Below, piece by piece: positions 62,552 to 64,000 of a stretch of 64,000 nucleotides of DNA. Each line of letters starts with the position of its first letter. Position 1 is the first letter of the stretch. The position numbers and the translations under genes are program-made. A model generated the notes under the pieces. It did no database searches. It was not told where the DNA came from and was given only the letters and a program-made list of their open reading frames with translations. This DNA is from Marinobacter sp. S6332 (GTDB lineage Bacteria; Pseudomonadota; Gammaproteobacteria; Pseudomonadales; Oleiphilaceae), in contig NZ_JALKAP010000002.1 in NCBI RefSeq assembly GCF_023016045.1, positions 248,001 to 312,000 of the forward strand, in the 5' to 3' direction.

Positions 62552-63480
62552 TGCGCACCTCCACGATGGGCAAGACCACCCGACCCTATAAAGTGCACGT
62601 ACACGTCCTCCAGTGTTGGCTGGTAAATACCTAAGTCACGCACCTCCCCGGAGGCCATCAGAGCCTTCACCAGCTCCATTTTTTCCGCTGGGCGAACATC
62701 CACATGCAGCCGTCCATTATCGTGGCGCATCATTAGCCCTGCCGAAGCCTTGGCGCTATTGACAACAGACTCCAGTGCCGCAACGGTGTTTTCCGGTTCT
62801 ATAGAAAGCGTGGTGGGCATATTAGCTTGCCTACGCAACGAGGCCAGATCTCCCACTGCTTTCAAACTGCCGTCAGTAAGAATCGCCGCCCGATCAATAT
62901 ATGGCTCCACACCGGGAAGCACATGGGAGCAAAGAACAATCCCCGTGCCTTCATCCCGCAACTTGCGTAAGAGGCGGTAAAGATCAGCCGTCGCCACCGG
63001 GTCCAGCCCAACTGTAGGCTCGTCTAACATCAACAACCGAGGTTTACCAAGCAACGCTTGCGCGAGCCCAAGGCGCTGGCGCATGCCTTTGGAATAGGTT
63101 TTAACTCGGGCATCCATCGCGTCATCTAACCCCACCTGCTCCAGCAGCTCAGGCACTTGGCGTAGGTTCGCGCCTTTTAATCGAGCAAAATGCGCAAGAA
63201 TCTCACGACCTGTGAGCTGTGGATAAAACATCACATTCTCTGGCAGGTACCCGATGTACTGGCTGATTTTGGGGTCGCCAGCTTCGCCCTCCAAAACCGA
63301 CACCTTACCTTGGGATGGTGTCATCAACCCCAGAATCAACTTGATACTGGTCGTTTTGCCAGCGCCGTTGTGGCCAAACAACCCAAGAATCTCTCCAGGC
63401 TCAAGCCGCAAATCAACGCCATTCAACACCAACGCCTTATCGTACTTGTAGCTCACATTCTCAAGACGAAAACAGCTCAT
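62548..63480 (-). CDS. nosF: NosF, ABC-type ATPase for nitrous oxide reductase maturation
   Basis: 310 residues. Walker A GHNGAGKTT, signature YSKGMRQRLGLAQALLG, Walker B LLMLDEPTVGLDP and switch His in GIVLCSHVLPG are all present. The C-terminal extension (about 220-310) ends EDVYVHFIGSGG. It energises the NosY channel. It overlaps nosY by four bases and its ATG shares one base with the nosD stop, confirming nosD-nosF-nosY order. Confidence 0.95.
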   Translation of the reverse strand: MSCFRLENVSYKYDKALVLNGVDLRLEPGEILGLFGHNGAGKTTSIKLILGLMTPSQGKVSVLEGEAGDPKISQYIGYLPENVMFYPQLTGREILAHFARLKGANLRQVPELLEQVGLDDAMDARVKTYSKGMRQRLGLAQALLGKPRLLMLDEPTVGLDPVATADLYRLLRKLRDEGTGIVLCSHVLPGVEPYIDRAAILTDGSLKAVGDLASLRRQANMPTTLSIEPENTVAALESVVNSAKASAGLMMRHDNGRLHVDVRPAEKMELVKALMASGEVRDLGIYQPTLEDVYVHFIGSGGLAHRGGAQ

Positions 63481-64000
63481 CAGGACTCCGGTTGCAACAT
63501 TTTGGGCGGACTCATCAACGGGTGTGAATCGGTCACCCCCGCGGCCTTAACTACTGGAAACGCTTCCTGAACCCAACGCAACGTATCCACCGCAGGGCTA
63601 AACATCAGAATTTTCGCTTCCGGATAAGTCCATAGCAAACGATCAACATTGTCATTGGGCTCGTAGGGCACATCACCAACACCATCCTGATTGCGATCCC
63701 AACCCAGATAGTCACTCCAGAAATTACCCTCACCGTCCTTAGACCACTCCTGAGTGCGCAGGGCGACATACTTTACTTGACGTTGATTGTTGATAAACGC
63801 ATTACGGAAAACCTCGTTATCCTCCGAACCTGCGGTTAAATGGATACCCACACCACTGTCTCGAAACACGTTGTTTTCAAAAGTATTGTACAAAGAGTTA
63901 TAGATAAAAACGGCTTTCCCTTCAGCGCCAGATACAGAAACACCCGCGGTCTGGCCCTGCGACACACCAGAAACTACATTCCCCCGCAAAACAGACTGGG
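63480..64000 (-). CDS. nosD: NosD, periplasmic copper-binding maturation protein (partial)
   Basis: Only the last roughly 173 codons are in the window. The gene continues past the right edge. The visible part shows the beta-helix repeats of NosD (NSLYNTFENNVFRDSGVGIH then LTAGSEDNEVFRNAFINN) and the conserved end GNFWSDYLGWDRNQDGVGDV then PYEPNDNVDRLLWTYPEAK. NosD is the periplasmic subunit that binds copper and delivers it to NosZ. nosZ and nosR are expected outside the window. Confidence 0.93.
   Translation of the reverse strand, partial: QSVLRGNVVSGVSQGQTAGVSVSGAEGKAVFIYNSLYNTFENNVFRDSGVGIHLTAGSEDNEVFRNAFINNQRQVKYVALRTQEWSKDGEGNFWSDYLGWDRNQDGVGDVPYEPNDNVDRLLWTYPEAKILMFSPAVDTLRWVQEAFPVVKAAGVTDSHPLMSPPKMLQPES

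Noticed and set aside
1..64000. CRISPR arrays, tRNA or rRNA genes, intact insertion sequences
   Set aside because: No regularly spaced repeats, cloverleaf-like genes or transposase frames were found on either strand by reading.

Overview
The window is about 64 kb of a gammaproteobacterial chromosome, almost certainly a Marinobacter or close relative. The strongest clue is a wax ester synthase (53918-55360) that closely resembles the Marinobacter WS2-type enzymes as I remember them. Supporting clues are a SahR-type methionine-cycle regulon, the tkt-epd-pgk-fba cluster, DesT/DesC/DesB-type fatty-acid desaturation genes and a nos denitrification cluster. I found no rRNA, tRNA, CRISPR array, intact insertion sequence or prophage. 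Most of the window is ordinary core chromosome with a few decayed genes.

Left part (1-20 kb): the end of a TRAP transporter, a peroxiredoxin-glutaredoxin fusion, then a tightly overlapping five-gene operon (1132-6125). It encodes DUF3348, a MotA/TolQ-like channel with a very long cytoplasmic tail (DUF802), an OmpA/MotB-like partner with a membrane aspartate, DUF2894 and an AAA ATPase. This is the best candidate for an undescribed system: an ion-driven, peptidoglycan-anchored motor resembling the ZorAB part of Zorya defence but with different accessory proteins. Next come transporters, small enzymes and secreted or membrane proteins of unknown role. This part also holds two diguanylate cyclases, one translationally coupled to a membrane-anchored TRAP-type binding protein. 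Between these genes lie remnants of a glutathione transferase, a ParE/RelE toxin and a fragment copied from fba.

Central metabolism (20-34 kb): tkt-epd-pgk-fba run leftward. sahR, metK, ahcY and metF run rightward, with two matching 22-bp palindromes before sahR and metK as likely SahR operators. A polar amino acid ABC transporter follows. Four intergenic gaps here carry composite inverted repeats of three types.

Middle (34-49.7 kb): bioA, rsmE, a DUF445 protein, an HDOD protein, a YihY-family membrane protein, an envelope lipoprotein cluster (COG3014 protein, YcfL-like, LpoB-like), a hydroxyacid dehydrogenase, tpm, and the prkA-yeaH-spoVR stress operon.

Right part (49.7-64 kb): a PepSY/response regulator/sensor kinase operon faces a second PepSY gene. 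Then come a BASS transporter, the wax ester synthase, a DesT-like repressor divergent from a ferredoxin reductase and a desaturase across tandem palindromes, then nsrR, two small membrane protein genes, moaA, a truncated TPP-enzyme gene, and nosL-nosY-nosF-nosD (nosD runs off the window).

All calls come from reading the sequence and from remembered family features. No database search was run. Start codons were adjusted from the longest frames where a ribosome binding site, gene overlap or family alignment favoured another start.
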